This document shows, in pieces, positions 8,005-17,660 of a stretch of 64,000 nt of DNA. A model generated the notes under the pieces. That model did not search any database. It saw only the letters and a list, made by a program, of their open reading frames with translations, and had not been told where the DNA came from. Source of the DNA: Athalassotoga sp964433875 (GTDB lineage Bacteria; Thermotogota; Thermotogae; Mesoaciditogales; Mesoaciditogaceae); assembly GCA_964433875.1 (NCBI GenBank), contig CAYSSO010000003.1, positions 28,178-92,177 of the forward strand, given 5' to 3'. Numbering within the stretch: position 1 is the stretch's first letter; each line of letters opens with the position of its first letter. The position numbers were made by a program, and so were the translations under genes.

Positions 8005-9487
8005 AGATCTTAGAAAACTTATCTTTTATGTAATTCATAAAATATTTGTAGTTCAATGGTTCACCGCTTACTCTTACGATCAAATCCTTCGGATCGTACA
8101 TTGCACCAAATTTGTGTATCTTTTCCCTTTGCCATTCTCTTAAAGCCTTCAAATTCCCATTTGATATTTGAGATTCGAGATCGGGAATTTCTTTCTTTGC
8201 GGCAAAGAAAAATTGCGAAGCGTAAAGATTTCCGAGCATGTAGGACGGGAAGTATCCAAACTGGCCGCCAGACCAGTGGACATCTTGCAAAATGCCATGA
8301 GCATCGTCTGGTACCTCCACGTTTAGGTATTCTTTCATCTTTTGATTCCATATATCGGGCAGATCAGCGACTCTTATCCTGTCATTTATAAGAGCCTCTT
8401 CTATTTCGAACCTTACCATTATGTGAAGATTGTAAGTTACCTCATCGGCCTCTATCCTTATGAGAGAAGGTTCGGTAATGTTGATTGCCCTGTAAAATTC
8501 CTCTGGCGTGATTTTTTTAAAATGTGGAAAGATTTCAGAGAGTTTTGGAAAGAAGAACTTCCAAAATTCATACGATCTACCTACAAGATTTTCCCATGTT
8601 CTTGATTGTGATTCGTGTATTCCCATTGAGGCTCCCGTGTGTACCGGCATCCATTTGTACTCTTCTGAAATACCCTGTTCATAGAGCGCATGGCCGCCTT
8701 CATGCATCGTAGAAAAGAGAGCAGATGTCATATCATCCAAATGGTAATTCGTCGTGATCCTTACATCTCCATTCCCGATGCCTGTGGTGAATGGATGGAC
8801 CGTCTCATCTATGCGGCCGGATTGAAAATCGTATCCCATTGCCTCGAGCACCTCATGAGAAAGTTTTTCCTGAGAAGATTTGTCAAAGTTCCCCTTTAGA
8901 ATGGAATCGTCAGGCCTTTTGCCGCGGGACAGTGCTTTTATAAATGGAACAAGTTCCGACTTAAGGCCTTCTATGATCTTTTTTATGTCTTCAAATGTCA
9001 TCGAAGGCTCGTACCCCTCAAGAAGGGCGTCATATTTGTTTTTTTCATATCCATAATATTCGACAAATTCTTTTAGATATCCAACAATCTCTTCAAGATA
9101 TGGGCGGAATTTGTTGAAATTCGATTCGGCCTTTGCTTCCTGCCAAACACTTTCTCCTTTTGAACAGGCTATCGTGAATTTTTCAAATTTTTCAGGCGGG
9201 ATCGAAGAAGCCCTCCTGTACTCTTTGGTCACAAGGTAAATATTTCTTCTGTCGACCTCATTCAATTTTTCATTAACGCGTGGCCTGTTAAAATATTCCA
9301 CAAAAGCGGCCATCTTTGGAGAAGTTATCATCTCAAAGATAGTCCTTGCAAGTTTGCCGGCAACTTCTGCCCTGTCCATAGCCGCCTTTGGCGGCATTTT
9401 GGTTCTCATGTCCCATTCAACGAGGGCATAAGCGCTCGAATATTTCGCAATTTCGGCGTAATAACCGTAAAACTCTTTTATCTCCAT
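7988..9487 (-). CDS. M32-family metallocarboxypeptidase (Taq carboxypeptidase type)
   Basis: Zinc or cobalt dependent cytoplasmic carboxypeptidase that trims peptides from the C-terminus. The 499-residue length is typical. The catalytic zinc site is MHEGGHALYEQG (HEGGH), followed by the family motifs HESQSRTWENLVGRS and IRIEADEVTYNLHIMVRFEIE. The ATG start is 6 bases after GGGGAGG and 1 base from the end of the deaminase gene. It shares the operon with purine-degrading enzymes, but a functional link is not obvious beyond general nitrogen recovery. Confidence 0.96.
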   Translation of the reverse strand: MEIKEFYGYYAEIAKYSSAYALVEWDMRTKMPPKAAMDRAEVAGKLARTIFEMITSPKMAAFVEYFNRPRVNEKLNEVDRRNIYLVTKEYRRASSIPPEKFEKFTIACSKGESVWQEAKAESNFNKFRPYLEEIVGYLKEFVEYYGYEKNKYDALLEGYEPSMTFEDIKKIIEGLKSELVPFIKALSRGKRPDDSILKGNFDKSSQEKLSHEVLEAMGYDFQSGRIDETVHPFTTGIGNGDVRITTNYHLDDMTSALFSTMHEGGHALYEQGISEEYKWMPVHTGASMGIHESQSRTWENLVGRSYEFWKFFFPKLSEIFPHFKKITPEEFYRAINITEPSLIRIEADEVTYNLHIMVRFEIEEALINDRIRVADLPDIWNQKMKEYLNVEVPDDAHGILQDVHWSGGQFGYFPSYMLGNLYASQFFFAAKKEIPDLESQISNGNLKALREWQREKIHKFGAMYDPKDLIVRVSGEPLNYKYFMNYIKDKFSKIYGIHR

Positions 9488-10840
9488 TTAGATCCTCCCC
9501 TTGATCAATTTTCGAGAGATCTCATTTTGTCTCTTGATGAGGTAATCGATGTCCGGAACGTTAAGATGACCGTCTTTGACGACGAATTTGCCATTCACCA
9601 TGTTAAAGTCAACAGACTTTGCGTCGCACATGATGATGGCAGAGATCGGATCATCAAGGCCACCGGCAAATTCAATCCTTCCCATATCAAAGGCTATTAA
9701 ATCGGCAGCCTTTCCCGCCTCTATTGAACCTATGTAATCGTCCATTCTCAAAACTCTTGCCCCACCCATCGATGCGATTTCGAGTGCCTTTTTCGGGCTC
9801 ATTGCGTCTGCACCGTACTTTACCCTTTGCAAAAGCATGGCATTTCTTGCCTCGAGTATCATGTTAGACGTATCATTTGAAGCGCTTCCATCTATTCCAA
9901 GGGATATTCTGAGCCCTTCCATCTTTGAGATTGGCGCTATTCCGGATCCAAGTCTCATATTCGAGGAAGGACAGTGAGAGATGCCGACATCGTTTTTGCG
10001 CATTTTCTCTATATCATTTTCATTTACGTGAACGGTGTGGGCAAACCATACTCTCGAATTTAACCATCCAATTTTTTCCATGTAATCAACTGGCCTAAGT
10101 CCAAAGTTGTCGATGCAGAATTTTTCTTCATCCTCTGTCTCGGCAAGGTGCGTGTGGATAAGCACATCATGCTTTTGAGCAAATTCGAGTGTCTTTACCA
10201 TAAGAGATTCGGTAACCGAAAATGGAGAGCAAGGAGCGAGGGCGACTCTCACCATGGCGTATCGGGATCTATCGTGGTATTTTGATACGGTTCTTTCATA
10301 TTCTGAAAGTATCTCATCTTCACTTTGGACGACAGAATCCGGAGGAAGCCCCCCATCTTTTTTTGACATCGACATGGCACCGCGCGTCGGATGAAATCTG
10401 AGGCCGACGTGCGATACACCCTTTATTTCTTCATCGAAGATCGAATTTTTATTTTTAGGATAAAGGTATAGCATATCGCTCGAGGTTGTAACCCCGCTTA
10501 AGGCCATCTCCGATGCGGCAATAGCGGCGCTTACGTATGACGCCTCTTCGTCTATGTTTTTCCATATCTCGTAAAGGGCGACAAGCCAGTCAAAAAGTTT
10601 GGCGCTCTGGACGGATTTAACATTTCGAGTGAGTGTCTGGTAAAGATGATGATGCGTGTTAACAAAACCGGGAAGAATGATTTTGTTTGAGCAATCTATC
10701 GTCTCATCGAATTTTCCCTCGGGTTTTGTCTTTCCAACGTAGGTAATCAGATTTTCATCTATGGCTATATACCCATTTTCGATCTGGCCGACCTTTGAAA
10801 AGGTCTCCATCGCGCCTATACGACTTAGAAGGTATTTCAA
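9488..10840 (-). CDS. Amidohydrolase, probably 8-oxoguanine deaminase
   Basis: TRZ/ATZ-type amidohydrolase of 450 residues. Metal ligands are NTHHHLYQTLTRNV near residue 62, a His in IHTHLAETEDEE, HCPSSNMRLGSG and the Asp in LGIDGSASND. Close family features of 8-oxoguanine deaminases are AKLFDWLVALYEIW, the GAMSMSKKDGGLPPDSVV loop, APCSPFSVT and FGLRPVDY. Such enzymes convert 8-oxoguanine to urate. Guanine deaminase/SsnA-type activity is the alternative. Its start overlaps the stop of the PLP enzyme gene by 4 bases, and its placement with adenine deaminase and a xanthine-dehydrogenase-like subunit supports purine breakdown. Confidence 0.85.
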   Translation of the reverse strand: MKYLLSRIGAMETFSKVGQIENGYIAIDENLITYVGKTKPEGKFDETIDCSNKIILPGFVNTHHHLYQTLTRNVKSVQSAKLFDWLVALYEIWKNIDEEASYVSAAIAASEMALSGVTTSSDMLYLYPKNKNSIFDEEIKGVSHVGLRFHPTRGAMSMSKKDGGLPPDSVVQSEDEILSEYERTVSKYHDRSRYAMVRVALAPCSPFSVTESLMVKTLEFAQKHDVLIHTHLAETEDEEKFCIDNFGLRPVDYMEKIGWLNSRVWFAHTVHVNENDIEKMRKNDVGISHCPSSNMRLGSGIAPISKMEGLRISLGIDGSASNDTSNMILEARNAMLLQRVKYGADAMSPKKALEIASMGGARVLRMDDYIGSIEAGKAADLIAFDMGRIEFAGGLDDPISAIIMCDAKSVDFNMVNGKFVVKDGHLNVPDIDYLIKRQNEISRKLIKGRI

Positions 10841-12211
10841 TCATATCCCTCCTTCTTTCTGTAATCGTAGATGAGTCTGTCTGTTTCTTTAACTATGGCC
10901 TGTTGTTTTTCCCAGTAGGAGGGGTTCATCTGTTCGTTAAGTTCTTCAACGCTTTTTCCTTGCTGTTCTACCCATGTGTAGTACTTGAGATTGTGCCATC
11001 TTCTTCTATTCTCAATCGTTCCCTCAAAGAACCAGTCGGTCTTTACGCCCATGAAAATGGAATTAAACCTCGATTTTGCCTCGGACAGATCCATCTTTCC
11101 GAATTGTCTGTCGAGATCGGCCATAACTGAATGGTACCTGCTTATCGTGTCGGTCGCTATCGTTATGATGTTATCATTGGGGCCAAATTTGTACTGCTTT
11201 GCTACCTTTATCGCGCCCAACACATTTGCGACGCCCGATATTCCAAAGATCGTCGAAATTTCATCTATAGCCTTTGGATCGATAAAATCTTTGAGAAATC
11301 TTTTTCCCACCTCGTCTGTTAGAAGTTGAAGGCCCTTTTTTGACTCCATATCATCGACTGCGACCACCGCGTCTGAATTCATAACGTTGTGAATCCAGGT
11401 AACATGTTTGTCTCCTATGCCCTGAATGTCGTGTGATCCATATCCATTCATCGAGATCGTCGGACACTGTATTGGTTCAAGCGTTACGACCTTTGCGTCG
11501 CCAAAGACCTGCTTTACCCTGTCTCCGCACGCTATAGTCCCTGCCGATCCAACGCCCGAGACCACGGCGGCTATTCTACCATTTCCTATCTTTTCATTCT
11601 GGACGAGTTCAATCATGGTATTGCCTGTTACGTAGTAGTGAAATCTGTAATTGCCAAATTCGCTGAACTGGTTTAGTATTCTCACTTTTTCAGGGTTCTG
11701 AGACCATATCTCCTTCGATTTGTCGTAAATTTCTTTGACATTTGACTCGGATCCCGGCGTGGCGATAACCCTTGCGCCGTAAGAGTTTATGATGTCAAAT
11801 CTTTCTTTGCTCATGCCCTCCGGCAAGATAACTATCGTATCGAATTTCATCCTGCACCCAACCCAGGCACCGCCTATTCCGTAATTTCCGGTAGATGGCC
11901 AAATAAGCGTGTGATATGAAGGATCTACTTCATTCCTTATTACCTTCTCAACGAGTATCGAATAAGTTGCGCCAACTTTGTGACTGCCGGTTGGAAAATC
12001 ACGGCCATGCGTCTACGCCTGTTAATTTTTTTGGGAGAACAACGTATTTTATTTTATTGTCTGGACCTCGCCATGTTATGTTGAAAAAGTTTATCGGATC
12101 TAAAGGATCTTCTTTCATCTTTTCGAGGGCAATCTTTCTTATCTTTGGGTCGATCTTATCGGGATGAAGCATCTCTTCAAAGGTTGGACCTATAATCTTT
12201 TTTGAATTCAT
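10837..12211 (-). CDS. PLP-dependent cysteine-synthase-like enzyme, frameshifted
   Basis: Fold-type II PLP enzyme of unknown substrate. An ATG at 12211 follows GGAGG and gives a good N-terminus (TFEEMLHPDKIDPKIRK, VVLPKKLTGVDA) that stops at 11999. The neighbouring frame then supplies FPTGSHKVG with the PLP-binding Lys, WPSTGNYGIGGAWVGC, ESNVKEIYDK and VSGVGSAGT through to 10837. The two frames join within about 10 bases of 12005, and a few residues may also be lost there. A methionine at 11850 would start the second frame after the active-site lysine, so it is not a real start. Relatives sit in purine gene clusters. Either a sequencing error or a disabled gene. Confidence 0.82.
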
Positions 12212-14510
12212 AATTTCCTCCTTTTTCTATGAGATCAAGGACATATTCCTGGGTCGCCGGTATTTTCTTTACCCTTATTCCTATGGCGTTTGATATCCCA
12301 TTCGCTATTGCCGCAGGGGCGGGCATTAAAGAAGGCTCTCCTATACCTTTGGCGCCGAAAGGCCCCTCTGAAAATTCATCTTCGACAAAATCTATTTTTA
12401 TATTTTGCGGGATATCGTTTATAGTTGGAATTATGTAAGTGTTGAAATTGTCTGTCAAAATTCTTCCGTCTTTCATCTTTATTTCTTCGTAAATCGCGTA
12501 TCCCATCCCCTGAACAAAGCCTCCTTCAACCTGTCCGGTAAGTCCGACCGGATTCAGCGCTCTTCCAACATCGTGTGAAGTAAAAACATCCACTACCTTG
12601 GACTTCCCGGTCAATATATCAACCTCTACGACCACTATCTGTGTAGCGTATGAGTAAGTAAGGTAAGCCTCTCCGAGGCCGGTCTTGGGATCCCAGTTTA
12701 ACTTTGGCGATTTAAACCATCCATTCGCTATTAGTTCTACGTTGGAAGAATAACAGTGCTTTGCCAGATCATCAAAACTCATCATTTCTTTTCCGCCTTT
12801 GACCACACCTGAACTTATAACCACCTCCTCTTTTTCCACATTTTTGATCCTTGAAAAGGTTGAGATCATTCTTTCCTTTATCTTTTCACATGCCTCTTTT
12901 ACGGCATTTCCGCTAAAAAGCGTTGCGCGCGATGCCACCGTAGGGCCACTGTCCTGAACGTAAGAAGTATCGGCATTTTCAACTCTTACCTTTTCTAATA
13001 CCTGTCCAAGCGTTTCTGACACGATCATCGCAAGGACTGTTTTCATGCCCTGTCCCATCTCTGTGTTTCCAACATGGACTGTAACGCTTCCATCTCTGTG
13101 AACCTGAACAAGCGCACCGGCTGCATCGAGTGCCTGACCGGCCGCACCGAGCGCTACGCCGTAAATTATGTGAGAGACACCTATGCCTCTTTTTTTGAAT
13201 CTATTTTTTGAATTGAAATCGTAGACAGATCTCTTCAAATTTTCGTAGTTGGAGATCTTTACCACATTTGTTATGGTTGAGATGGCTCCAACGGATTCTG
13301 TCAAAAGGTGATCTGTCGCTGTACGGCTTCCCACTCTAAGGGCATTTTTAAGCCTTATGTCTACCGGATCCATCTTGAGTTTTAAAGCGGCCTCATCCAT
13401 CACCGATTCAATCGCAAAAAGCACCTGAGGACTTCCAAATCCTCTGAAAGCGCCACACGGCACTTTGTTCGTGTAGACTCCATCTATATCTACCTTGACA
13501 TTTGGCACATCGTAAGCACCCGCCGCGTGGACAAGGCTTCTGTACATGACTATTGGAGAAAGCGTTGCGTACGCACCCATATCCATGTGGGCGTTAACCT
13601 CTATCGCGATGAGTTTTCCGTCATTTTTGAAGCCCACTTTGTAATGCGATTTTATAGGATGTCTTTTGCTTGTGAACTGGATATCTACCTCTCTCGAATA
13701 AGAAAGTAAAACCGGTCTTTTTGTGTGATAAGCAAGCAGAGCGCACTGGGCGGCGACATAGGATGGCACATCTTCTTTTCCTCCAAAAGCACCTCCGGTG
13801 TCTGCCTGAACTATTTTGACGCTATTTTGAGGAATTCCGAGCACTCTCGAGACCGCATTTTGAACGTAATAAGGACATTGCATCGAGCCGTATATCGTCA
13901 TGCCATTTGAGTCGGGGACTGCAAATATCCCTTGTGTTTCGAGATAAGCATGTTCTTGATAATCTGCAAAGAAATCATCTTCAATTACCAGATCGGCATA
14001 GGCAAAGCCTTTCTCTACATCTCCCTTTCTTATTCTTTTTGAAGTAAGGATATTTCCATTTTCGTGAACCTTTATCTCATTTTTTAGAGATTCTTCTATT
14101 GAAAGGACGGCTGGCAATTCTTCGTATTCCACCTCTACAAGGCCTGAAGCAATATTGGCTATCTTTTGGCTCTCGGCCGCAACAACGGCCACGACATCTC
14201 CGTAATACTTTGCCTCTCCTCCTACAGGCACAAGGCACGGCATGTCTTCAACGACTTCTCCAAGTTGGTTTTCTCCCGGAATATCTGAATAGGTCAGAAC
14301 CGCCTTTACACCTTTTAATTCTTTTGCTTTACCTGTGTCTATGCCCTTTATGAGGGCTCTTGCATGTTTTGAAAAAACGATCGCACCGTAGAGCATATCT
14401 TTGAATTCGTAATCTGCGACGAATTTATTTGTACCCTTGACTTTTTCAATGGCGTCCACCCTTTTTATTTTTTTGCCTATGATATTCGTGGTGACATTTT
14501 CAACCTTCAC
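12177..14510 (-). CDS. Xanthine dehydrogenase-family molybdopterin-binding subunit
   Basis: Large catalytic subunit of a molybdenum hydroxylase, 777 residues. Features are the N-terminal GKKIKRVDAIEKVKGTNKFVADYE, the cofactor segments QADTGGAFGGKED, VPCGAFRGFGSPQ and GNTEMGQGMKT, and the catalytic Glu in GAKGIGEPSLMP near the C-terminus. These enzymes hydroxylate purines or related heterocycles. The FAD and 2Fe-2S subunits usually encoded alongside are absent from this window. It is preceded by adenine deaminase (12-base gap) and overlaps the PLP enzyme by 35 bases. Xanthine or hypoxanthine oxidation is inferred from neighbours. Confidence 0.93.
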   Translation of the reverse strand: MKVENVTTNIIGKKIKRVDAIEKVKGTNKFVADYEFKDMLYGAIVFSKHARALIKGIDTGKAKELKGVKAVLTYSDIPGENQLGEVVEDMPCLVPVGGEAKYYGDVVAVVAAESQKIANIASGLVEVEYEELPAVLSIEESLKNEIKVHENGNILTSKRIRKGDVEKGFAYADLVIEDDFFADYQEHAYLETQGIFAVPDSNGMTIYGSMQCPYYVQNAVSRVLGIPQNSVKIVQADTGGAFGGKEDVPSYVAAQCALLAYHTKRPVLLSYSREVDIQFTSKRHPIKSHYKVGFKNDGKLIAIEVNAHMDMGAYATLSPIVMYRSLVHAAGAYDVPNVKVDIDGVYTNKVPCGAFRGFGSPQVLFAIESVMDEAALKLKMDPVDIRLKNALRVGSRTATDHLLTESVGAISTITNVVKISNYENLKRSVYDFNSKNRFKKRGIGVSHIIYGVALGAAGQALDAAGALVQVHRDGSVTVHVGNTEMGQGMKTVLAMIVSETLGQVLEKVRVENADTSYVQDSGPTVASRATLFSGNAVKEACEKIKERMISTFSRIKNVEKEEVVISSGVVKGGKEMMSFDDLAKHCYSSNVELIANGWFKSPKLNWDPKTGLGEAYLTYSYATQIVVVEVDILTGKSKVVDVFTSHDVGRALNPVGLTGQVEGGFVQGMGYAIYEEIKMKDGRILTDNFNTYIIPTINDIPQNIKIDFVEDEFSEGPFGAKGIGEPSLMPAPAAIANGISNAIGIRVKKIPATQEYVLDLIEKGGNYEFKKDYRSNL

Positions 14511-14522
14511 AGAATCACCCCC

Positions 14523-16232
14523 TCAAATTCCAACATCGATAAATGTGCCCCTTGTGACGTCGACAAGTCCAAGATTCGTTATCCTTATCTTTGGAATGAC
14601 CGCAAGTTGAACAAAAGAAAGTACCATGAACGGATCATTTATTATACACCCAAAATCTCTTGCTATGTGCTTCAATTCTTTTATCTTTTCAACGACCTTC
14701 TCCATAGGAAGTTCAGACATAAGGCCACCTATCGAAAGGGGAAGTTCGGCGACTACTTTTCCATCATTTACGATGACGATTCCGCCCTTTAGTCTCAAAA
14801 TCTCATTTACCGCCACTACCATATCCGTGTCATTCGTTCCAATGACTGAGATGTTATGGGAATCATGACCAACTGAGGTTGCTATCGATCCCTTCTTTAA
14901 TCCGAATCCTGTTATCGCGCCAGAGAATATGGATTTTACCGAATATCTCGACACGACTGAGATCTTGATCAAATCGCTTTTTAAATTCGGCACCTTCGAC
15001 GGAGGTATATCGAAGATCTCCTCTTCGGTGTATATGCTATCGTTGAAGACCCGGATGGCCCTCGTTTTTTTGCCGTCTGACAGAATCTTTAAATCATTTG
15101 GATCTATAAATGAGACTCTGAAATTCCCTTCCATTTTTCGCTGGACTTTATTTCCTGTGATTTCGATCTGTAATTTGCCATCCTGCGCGACGATCTTTGA
15201 GTCCTTTATAACTATCTTTGGAAAGAATTTTTCGAGTGATTCCGTCACAACCATGTCGGCCTTGTAAGAGGGGGCAATCGCCCCCATACTTCTCAGGCCG
15301 TAAAACTGGGCAGAATTTATCGTTGCCATCCTTATAGCGATTATCGGATCGATGCCCTTTTCTATGGAGCGCCTTACCATGTTGTCTATGTGGCCATCCC
15401 TTTCTATGTCATCTGGATGACGATCGTCTGTGCAAAAAGAGAAGAACCTCTCATTGTAAGGGGTGACCGCGCCTATGAGATCGTCCAAATTTCTCGCGAC
15501 ACTTCCCTCTCTTATCAGAACCTGCATACCGCGCGAAACCTTTTCAATCGCTTCTTTTTGTGTAGAACATTCGTGATCCGATCTTATAAAGGCTGAAATG
15601 TAGGCATTCAAAGGCTTACCGGTCAGGCCCGGAGCATGACCGTCTATCTTTTTGTAAAGATGTCTTGTTATCTCTATCTTTGTCATGAGATCTCTATCCG
15701 TATTTATGATGCCCGGATAATTCATAACCTCTCCAAGTCCAAGGACTCTCGGGTATTTAGTTATCAATCCTATTGTGTCGGTGGCATCTACCGTTGCTCC
15801 ATTTGTTTCCATATTGGTGGCTGGAACGCAGGATGGTATCATCATGTAGATGTTAAGCGGGATTCCTTCTGTGTACTGAAGCATGTATTCTATTCCTTCC
15901 GTACCAAGAACATTTGCTATCTCGTGTGGATCTGCGATTATAGTCGTTGTACCTCTCGGCAGTATAGAACGTGCAAACTCAACTGGATCTACCATCGAAC
16001 TTTCAATATGGACATGGGCGTCTATCAAGCCGGGTACTACGTAATTTCCGCCGAGATCTATTATCTCTTTTGCCTTGGTGTAATCTCCTATACCGGCTAT
16101 TCTTTTTCTAAAGAGCGCTATATTCCCCTCTTCTATTTTTCCGGTGAAAACGTTGACTATTTTGCAGTTTTTAAGGATCAGATCGGCAGGCACACTTCCC
16201 AAAGAGACTGGAATTATATTTTCGATCTTCAT
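14523..16232 (-). CDS. ade: Adenine deaminase
   Basis: Converts adenine to hypoxanthine and ammonia. The 569-residue length, the amidohydrolase metal motif DAHVHIESSMVDP, the ADPHEIANVLG loop, SDHECSTQKEA, CTDDRHPDDI and the C-terminal extension with GSIATSVGHDSHN and GLMSELPME are all diagnostic of bacterial Ade (dinuclear metal). It overlaps the thioesterase gene by 4 bases and is followed by the molybdenum hydroxylase, which could act on the hypoxanthine it makes. Confidence 0.97.
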   Translation of the reverse strand: MKIENIIPVSLGSVPADLILKNCKIVNVFTGKIEEGNIALFRKRIAGIGDYTKAKEIIDLGGNYVVPGLIDAHVHIESSMVDPVEFARSILPRGTTTIIADPHEIANVLGTEGIEYMLQYTEGIPLNIYMMIPSCVPATNMETNGATVDATDTIGLITKYPRVLGLGEVMNYPGIINTDRDLMTKIEITRHLYKKIDGHAPGLTGKPLNAYISAFIRSDHECSTQKEAIEKVSRGMQVLIREGSVARNLDDLIGAVTPYNERFFSFCTDDRHPDDIERDGHIDNMVRRSIEKGIDPIIAIRMATINSAQFYGLRSMGAIAPSYKADMVVTESLEKFFPKIVIKDSKIVAQDGKLQIEITGNKVQRKMEGNFRVSFIDPNDLKILSDGKKTRAIRVFNDSIYTEEEIFDIPPSKVPNLKSDLIKISVVSRYSVKSIFSGAITGFGLKKGSIATSVGHDSHNISVIGTNDTDMVVAVNEILRLKGGIVIVNDGKVVAELPLSIGGLMSELPMEKVVEKIKELKHIARDFGCIINDPFMVLSFVQLAVIPKIRITNLGLVDVTRGTFIDVGI

Positions 16233-16582
16233 TTTTTAAATTTCTCCCTTTTAACCGCAACCCTTACATGATCTGCCTTTGCTATGAGTTTATCTCCGGA
16301 TTTTACCTCGATTTTGAACACGAATTTTCTTTCTGTTCTATCTACAAGCCTTGCCCTTATTTCCACTTTCTCTCCCGTCCATGCCGGTGCAAGATGATCA
16401 AGGGTTACATGGGCCCCAACCGTTATCTCATCATCATTTAAAAATCTCTCGGCAAGTTCGGTGGCCGTTTCTTCCATCCACGCGAGAACAGTTGGAGTCG
16501 ACAGCACGTCAGCGTTGCCACTTCTTAGGTTAGACGCCAAATTGGAATCTGTTACCACCTTTTCCTTTATCATCTCTTCCAT
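16229..16582 (-). CDS. Hot-dog thioesterase (FlK-like)
   Basis: A 117-residue single hot-dog domain. The segment VLSTPTVLAWMEETATELAE followed by TVGAHVTLDHLAPAWTGEKVEIRA matches small acyl-CoA thioesterases related to fluoroacetyl-CoA thioesterase FlK. The substrate is unknown. It lies 1 base downstream of the DegV gene and overlaps ade by 4, so it is co-expressed with purine genes without a clear chemical reason; DegV proteins bind fatty acids, which may pair these two. Confidence 0.82.
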   Translation of the reverse strand: MEEMIKEKVVTDSNLASNLRSGNADVLSTPTVLAWMEETATELAERFLNDDEITVGAHVTLDHLAPAWTGEKVEIRARLVDRTERKFVFKIEVKSGDKLIAKADHVRVAVKREKFKK

Positions 16583-16583
16583 C

Positions 16584-17441
16584 TCACATCGCCTCTATCC
16601 CAAAGCCGCACATTCCCGGACCAACGTGGGTTGTTATAACCTTTCCAGTCATGTGAAAGGAGGCATCAAGCACGTTATATTTTTCTTTTAATTTTTCAAG
16701 CAATTCCTTTGCGTCATTTTCGGCATTCGCATGGATCATGCAAATCATCACCTTAGATCCAAAAGGAATATACTTTCCAGATTGTTCGATAAGCATATCG
16801 TAAGCGTGCGATTTTCCCCTTGCCCTTCCGAATGGGATCATCTCCCCTTCCTCATTTATCCAGACTCCCACCTTAAACTTCAAGACGGTTCCAAAGAATC
16901 CTTGTATTTTCGAGACTCTGCCACCTTTGACCAAAAATGAGAAGTCGGATACGTAAAAGATCGCCTGAAATTTGTTGTTTTTTCTGTCCTTTTCAAGTTG
17001 CTCGACGATTTTTTTGGGATCCATTCCTTTTTCTGCGAGTTCTCTTGTCCTTCTTGCGACGAGCGGTATGACGGCCGAGGCCAGTCTTGTATCGAAGATT
17101 TCGACAGGGATCTTTGCCTCCTTCGCCGCTGTTGCTGCAGAATTAGCCGTTCCAGACATTTTTGAAGACAAAGTGAGTACCACTATCCCCTCGTATCCTT
17201 CTTGTTCGGCATTTCTGTACTTTTGTAAAAACTCAAAAACCGTAGGCTGGGAAGTTTTGGGCAGTTCTGAAGCATTTGATATCTTTTCGTAAAATTTCAT
17301 TAAATCCGATGGATCTCTCGTATCATTTTCTTCTGTACCATCGGGCCATATAACCTTCAAAGGTACCATGTCGGCGTCTAATTTTTCAAACCATTCCGGA
17401 GCCATATCTGCCGTGCTGTCCACAAATATCTTTATCCGCAA
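16584..17441 (-). CDS. DegV-family fatty-acid-binding protein
   Basis: DegV proteins bind fatty acids and, in Firmicutes, feed exogenous fatty acids to a kinase. Here the protein begins RIKIFVDSTADMAPEW, with the usual SQPTVFEF, VVLTLSSKMSGTANSA and DTRLASA segments and a C-terminal HVGPGMCGFG. I choose the TTG at 17441 because GGAGGTG lies 6 bases upstream; an ATG at 17465 has no ribosome site and would overlap that signal. First gene of the minus-strand purine run. Confidence 0.92.
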   Translation of the reverse strand: MRIKIFVDSTADMAPEWFEKLDADMVPLKVIWPDGTEENDTRDPSDLMKFYEKISNASELPKTSQPTVFEFLQKYRNAEQEGYEGIVVLTLSSKMSGTANSAATAAKEAKIPVEIFDTRLASAVIPLVARRTRELAEKGMDPKKIVEQLEKDRKNNKFQAIFYVSDFSFLVKGGRVSKIQGFFGTVLKFKVGVWINEEGEMIPFGRARGKSHAYDMLIEQSGKYIPFGSKVMICMIHANAENDAKELLEKLKEKYNVLDASFHMTGKVITTHVGPGMCGFGIEAM

Positions 17442-17488
17442 ACGGTCCACCTCCATTCTGCTCATGACTCTATTATTGACTTGTCTGT

Positions 17489-17494
17489 ATTATA
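17489..17494 (-). promoter_or_regulatory. Candidate promoter -10 element of the degV-ade operon
   Basis: On the minus strand a TATAAT at 17489-17494 lies inside TGCTATATAAT, an extended -10-like context. No good -35 hexamer is present 16-18 bases upstream. A start near 17482 would give a leader of about 40 bases before the TTG at 17441. Confidence 0.45.
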
Positions 17495-17540
17495 TAGCAT
17501 TTTAAGCCTGATGTGCTAATTTGCGGGTAGCAGTGAAATT

Positions 17541-17568
17541 TTGAGTGAACTTGAAAAATTGGTATAAT
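17541..17568 (+). promoter_or_regulatory. Sigma-70-type promoter of the sugar ABC transporter operon
   Basis: TTGAGT (17541-17546) and TATAAT (17563-17568) with a 16-base spacer. A start near 17575 leaves an untranslated leader of about 85 bases before the ATG at 17661, which follows AAAAAAGGAGGGG. Confidence 0.72.
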
Positions 17569-17660
17569 CCATACGGAAACCACATTTAAATTCAACATAA
17601 CCTTTAGATAATGATTTTCAGATATAAATAATCGCATACCACAAAAAAGGAGGGGTTTGA

